Both the position numbers and the translations under genes were made by a program. Below are positions 13,700 through 16,590 of a stretch of 16,590 nt of DNA, piece by piece. Origin of the DNA: an uncultured Ruminococcus sp. (GTDB taxonomy: Bacteria; Bacillota; Clostridia; Oscillospirales; Ruminococcaceae); the NCBI GenBank assembly GCA_937902395.1, contig CALGTV010000049.1, positions 1 to 16,590 on the forward strand. The letters are read 5' to 3'. The first letter of the stretch is position 1. Every line of letters begins with the position of its first letter. The notes beneath the pieces were generated by a model, which did no database searches, had not been told where the DNA came from, and saw only the letters and a list, made by a program, of their open reading frames with translations.

Positions 13700-14656
13700 A
13701 TGAAAGCACGTTTTCATCTGCCTGATTTTGCAGGTCATTTCAAATTCAATCTTGTTTTTGCCGAATTTCTTGCACAGTATCCCCAATACTTCCGTGAGGG
13801 CGTTGAAATAGCTTCTGTATACGGCGTATTTCCTCCGTCTCTCTGGAACGGCGGACGTACTCAGGGAGGCATCAGCGACAAAAATTTCGTCAAGGGAGTT
13901 ATAAAGGCTTTCAACGACAGAGGCATTCCGCTGCGTTTTACTTTCACAAATCCCGTTCTTGAAAAAAAGCATCTCAGCGACGATTTCTGCAATATGGTGC
14001 TTAACCTTGCAAATAACGGCATGAACGAGGTTATTGTAGTATCTCCCTTGCTGGAGGATTATATAAGAAAGAATTTTCCAAAATATAAAATCACCAGTTC
14101 CACCTGTAAGCGTATCACCGACGGCGAACAGCTTTACAGCGAGGTTGAAAAGGATTATCATATAGTTGTAATTGACTACGACCTGAACCATGATTTTGAT
14201 ACCCTTGAAAAAATCACAGACAAGGCGAAATGTGAGCTTCTTGTAAATGCCTGCTGTAATCCAAACTGCCCCATTCGTTCAGAGCATTACAACGCAATCG
14301 GCTTACAGCAGATAGCCTATGCGAATCACGTAAAAAAATACCGTGATGTTCCATTCAATCAGGAACGCCTCCTCCGCGAACATCCTGAAATACAGAAGTT
14401 CGTGGACTGTAACTGCGCCGGCAGAAGTCTTTTTGATGTGATAAAGCTGAAAAATCACATAACCCCCGATGAAATCTGGAATAAGTACATACCCATGGGC
14501 TTTGAGCAGTTCAAAATCGAGGGGCGCACTTTCGGAACATTCAACCTGCTTGAACATTACATGTACTACATGATAAAGCCTGAATGTAGAGATGAAGCAC
14601 GTTTTGAGTTCCTCCGACTGCTTGAAGCAAACAAGGTGCTTGAAGTTCTGGAATAG
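13700..14656 (+). CDS. U32-peptidase-like protein, probable Fe-S TIM barrel
   Basis: 318 aa. The C-terminal part has MGFEQFKIEGRTF (266-278), close to the FKIEGR motif of U32-family proteins, and the middle (RFTFTNPVLEKKHLSDDFCNMVLNLANNGMNEVIVVSPLLEDYIRKNFPKYKI) follows the pattern of U32 TIM barrels in which an elusive strand-helix pair leads to a ligand-bearing loop. Cysteines cluster in NACCNPNCPIRSEHY (C185, C186, C190) and DCNC (C237, C239); U32 relatives such as UbiU/UbiV and TrhP bind [4Fe-4S] clusters through cysteines. Most current U32 members modify tRNA, ubiquinone or other substrates and are not proven peptidases. SD AAAGGA is 8 bases before the ATG. It is the first gene of an operon with Maf and a DUF1015 protein. 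The exact family is uncertain. Confidence 0.7.
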   Translation: MKARFHLPDFAGHFKFNLVFAEFLAQYPQYFREGVEIASVYGVFPPSLWNGGRTQGGISDKNFVKGVIKAFNDRGIPLRFTFTNPVLEKKHLSDDFCNMVLNLANNGMNEVIVVSPLLEDYIRKNFPKYKITSSTCKRITDGEQLYSEVEKDYHIVVIDYDLNHDFDTLEKITDKAKCELLVNACCNPNCPIRSEHYNAIGLQQIAYANHVKKYRDVPFNQERLLREHPEIQKFVDCNCAGRSLFDVIKLKNHITPDEIWNKYIPMGFEQFKIEGRTFGTFNLLEHYMYYMIKPECRDEARFEFLRLLEANKVLEVLE

Positions 14657-14667
14657 GAGTGGGATTT

Positions 14668-15225
14668 ATGAATATTATACTTGCTTCCGCTTCCCCAAGA
14701 CGACGGGAGCTTATGAGCGTTATAACTTCCGATTTCACCGCTGTTTCCATTGATGCCGATGAAACTCTCCCGAAAGATACAGAGCCGCTGAAAGCTTCTG
14801 AATATCTTGCGGAGATTAAGGCATCCGCCGCCGCTGAAAAATACCCCGACGATATCGTTATCGGCTGTGATACAACGGTTATATGCGGCAATAAGATTCT
14901 CGGCAAGCCAAAGGACAAAGACGAATGCCGTCAATTCATGAATATGCTATCGGGGCGCAATCATCAGGTAGCTACAGGCTGCTGTATAATCTCAAAGGGC
15001 AGAAAGACGTCATTTACTGAGATTACCGATGTTACTTTCCGTCAGCTTACAGACGAGGAAATCGAGGAATATATTTCAACAGACGAGCCATATGATAAGG
15101 CAGGCGGCTACGGTATACAGGGAAAAGCCTCTCTGCTTATCGAGAAGATAAACGGCGATTATTTCAATGTGGTAGGGCTTCCCCTTTCACGTCTTAACCA
15201 AGCTTTAAATTTATACAAGGAGTAA
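14668..15225 (+). CDS. maf: Maf family nucleoside triphosphate pyrophosphatase
   Basis: 185 aa from the ATG at 14668. AGGAG overlaps the stop of the preceding gene and sits 8 bases upstream, while a GTG at 14659 lies within the SD region. Maf proteins hydrolyse non-canonical or excess dNTPs/NTPs to monophosphate and pyrophosphate and affect septum formation. Motifs: ILASASPRRRELM (4-16), GCDTTV (66-71, with catalytic D68), KPKDKDE (80-86) and EPYDKAGGYGIQGKASLLIEKINGDYFNVVGLPL (140-173). The YDKAGGYGIQG and NVVGLPL signatures favour the dTTP/UTP-specific (YhdE) branch. Six bases separate its stop from the next start, so the three genes are tightly coupled. Confidence 0.95.
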   Translation: MNIILASASPRRRELMSVITSDFTAVSIDADETLPKDTEPLKASEYLAEIKASAAAEKYPDDIVIGCDTTVICGNKILGKPKDKDECRQFMNMLSGRNHQVATGCCIISKGRKTSFTEITDVTFRQLTDEEIEEYISTDEPYDKAGGYGIQGKASLLIEKINGDYFNVVGLPLSRLNQALNLYKE

Positions 15226-15231
15226 TTATAT

Positions 15232-16494
15232 ATGAAACAGACAGCATTTCACAACGGAAATATCCTTATCCCAAATTCTTCCGTGGATATGGAAAAATGG
15301 GCAGTTATCGCCTGCGACCAGTACACCAGCGAGCCTGAATACTGGGACAAGGTAAAGGCAGAGACAGAGGGCGCTTCCTCATCTCTCAATCTCATTCTTC
15401 CTGAACTTTATCTGGAAGAAAACGACGTAGAACAGCGCATTGACGCTATTCACAGCGCTATGGACAGCTATCTTGAAAAGGGTATTTTCACCGAATACAA
15501 GAACGCTATGATTTACGTTGAGCGCGTACAGAGCAACGGCATTATCCGCAAGGGACTTATCGGAACTATCGACCTTGAAGAATACGACTTCTCAAAGGGA
15601 AGCACTTCTGAGGTTCGTGCTACTGAGGCTACCGTTATTGAGCGTATTCCTCCCCGTATAAAAGTACGTCAGGGTGCGGCTCTGGAACTCCCACATATCA
15701 TGATACTCATTGATGACCCCGATGAAACTGTTATCGAAGCTGTAAACAAGGACGATATGACAAAGCTTTATGATACAAAGCTTATGCAGAACGGCGGCAG
15801 CATCAGCGGATATCTTGTTGACGAGGCTGCACAGGGCAAAATCAACGAGGCTCTTGCGGCTCTTGGAGATTCCGAAACTTTCAACAAAAAGTATAATCTC
15901 ACAGATTCACCTGTACTCCTTTACGCTATGGGCGACGGAAATCACTCTCTTGCTACTGCAAAGGAATTCTATGAGCAGCTGAAAAAAGCTAATCCCGATA
16001 AGGATATGTCAAATCATCCTGCACGTTATGCCCTTGCTGAAATTGTAAATCTCCACAGCGACGCACTTAAATTTGAGGCTATTTACCGCCTTGTATACGA
16101 TGTTGACTGCGATAAGCTCATTGCAGGTCTTACTGAGGCTCTTGCCCTTTCAGATACTCCTGCTGAGCAGTGGGTTGAGGTTGTCTGCGGCGGCAAGGAG
16201 CAGAAGCTCTATATTCACAACACAACTTCAAATCTTTCCGTTGGCTCTCTCCAGAATTATCTTGACGGTTATATCAAGGAAAATGGCGGAAAAATCGACT
16301 ATATCCACGGTATTGAAAACGTTAAGGCTCTTGCTGAAAAACACAGCGGAATCGCTTTCATTCTGCCTGATATGGACAAATCCCAGCTTTTCCCCACAGT
16401 TATCAAGGACGGCGCTCTTCCCAGAAAAACTTTCTCCATGGGACACGCTGACGATAAGCGTTTCTACATCGAGGCAAGAAAAATCAGCGAATAA
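15232..16494 (+). CDS. DUF1015 family protein
   Basis: 420 aa, full length for the family. Characteristic stretches: IPNSSVDMEKWAVIACDQYTSEPEYWD (13-39), EVRATEATVIERIPPRIKVR (127-146), YAMGDGNHSLATAKEFYE (231-248, with GDGNHS) and PARYALAEIVNLH (263-275). DUF1015 proteins have no established activity; in many Clostridia the gene sits beside serine-biosynthesis genes, which is not the case here. There is no signal peptide or membrane segment. SD AAGGAG is 9 bases before the ATG, and the gap after maf is 6 bases. It is the last gene of the operon; no classic terminator follows, only the repeat hairpin at 16560. Confidence 0.92.
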   Translation: MKQTAFHNGNILIPNSSVDMEKWAVIACDQYTSEPEYWDKVKAETEGASSSLNLILPELYLEENDVEQRIDAIHSAMDSYLEKGIFTEYKNAMIYVERVQSNGIIRKGLIGTIDLEEYDFSKGSTSEVRATEATVIERIPPRIKVRQGAALELPHIMILIDDPDETVIEAVNKDDMTKLYDTKLMQNGGSISGYLVDEAAQGKINEALAALGDSETFNKKYNLTDSPVLLYAMGDGNHSLATAKEFYEQLKKANPDKDMSNHPARYALAEIVNLHSDALKFEAIYRLVYDVDCDKLIAGLTEALALSDTPAEQWVEVVCGGKEQKLYIHNTTSNLSVGSLQNYLDGYIKENGGKIDYIHGIENVKALAEKHSGIAFILPDMDKSQLFPTVIKDGALPRKTFSMGHADDKRFYIEARKISE

Positions 16495-16526
16495 TTATTC
16501 TATACGGGCGGGATAGCTGTGTAAGC

Positions 16527-16590
16527 GTGTAGAAAAAATTACAACAAGATTTCTTCAAAGGGACGCTCTCTCTTACAGAGCGTCCCCTCT
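16527..16590 (-). repeat. Dispersed hairpin repeat, right copy (inverted)
   Basis: GGGACGCTCT (16560-16569) and AGAGCGTCCC (16577-16586) form a 10-bp stem with a 7-base loop. The - strand reading matches the copy at 1-25 except for one loop base, and its tail TCTTGTTGTAATTTTTT matches the tail of the left copy. The two copies therefore face each other across the window. Confidence 0.75.

Noticed and set aside
13682..14191. 169-aa open frame on the - strand
   Set aside because: It is antisense to the U32-like gene and has no SD.
16073..16516. 147-aa open frame on the + strand in another frame
   Set aside because: It overlaps the DUF1015 gene, which has conserved motifs in its own frame through to 16494.

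Overview
The window looks like chromosomal DNA from an anaerobic Gram-positive Clostridia species, most likely a Ruminococcus-like member of the Oscillospiraceae. The evidence is two secreted proteins ending in type I dockerins (the plug modules of cellulosome-type complexes), a BspA-type leucine-rich-repeat protein, a SleC-like spore-cortex protein set, low-to-moderate GC, near-consensus sigma-A promoters (TTGACA-17-TATAAT) and strong AGGAGG-type ribosome binding sites. The species assignment is inference; there is no rRNA gene in the window.

Layout. 1-100: a dispersed hairpin repeat and a + strand intrinsic terminator. 109-3831 (-): a 1240-aa secreted BspA-like LRR protein with a C-terminal dockerin. 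A compact divergent promoter region (3832-4024) separates it from a + strand operon: an acidic membrane-anchored protein, a cyclophilin and endonuclease IV (4025-5969). A perfect-palindrome bidirectional terminator follows. 6020-6861 (-): a 62-aa antitoxin-like small protein downstream of a PduL-type phosphate acyltransferase. 7030-7103 (-): tRNA-Arg(CCT) with its own promoter and terminator hairpin. 7192-10067 (-): a coupled three-gene operon which together resembles a SleC-type cortex-lytic protein divided over separate reading frames (beta-sandwich-like N-domain with 34-aa repeats; SpoIID-like domain plus three PG-binding repeats; two PG-binding repeats). 10284-11513 (+): a secreted protein with three Ig-like repeats and a dockerin. 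11570-13189 (-): a membrane protein fused to a spermidine-synthase-like methyltransferase domain. 13190-13699: a gene-free stretch packed with palindromic repeats. 13700-16494 (+): an operon with a U32-peptidase-like protein, a Maf nucleotide pyrophosphatase and a DUF1015 protein. The window ends in an inverted copy of the repeat found at its start.

The themes are cell-surface/cellulosome-associated proteins (two dockerin proteins whose predicted cohesin-recognition residues differ), peptidoglycan or spore-cortex handling, and housekeeping (DNA repair, protein folding, nucleotide-pool cleaning, tRNA). I see no CRISPR array, transposase, prophage, secondary-metabolite cluster or complete defence system. 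The points most worth following are the split SleC-like operon with a sporulation-type promoter and a missing SpoIID-type glutamate, the expanding LRR array in a dockerin-bearing protein, the U32-like operon, and the nested palindromic repeats at 13358-13620 and at both window ends.
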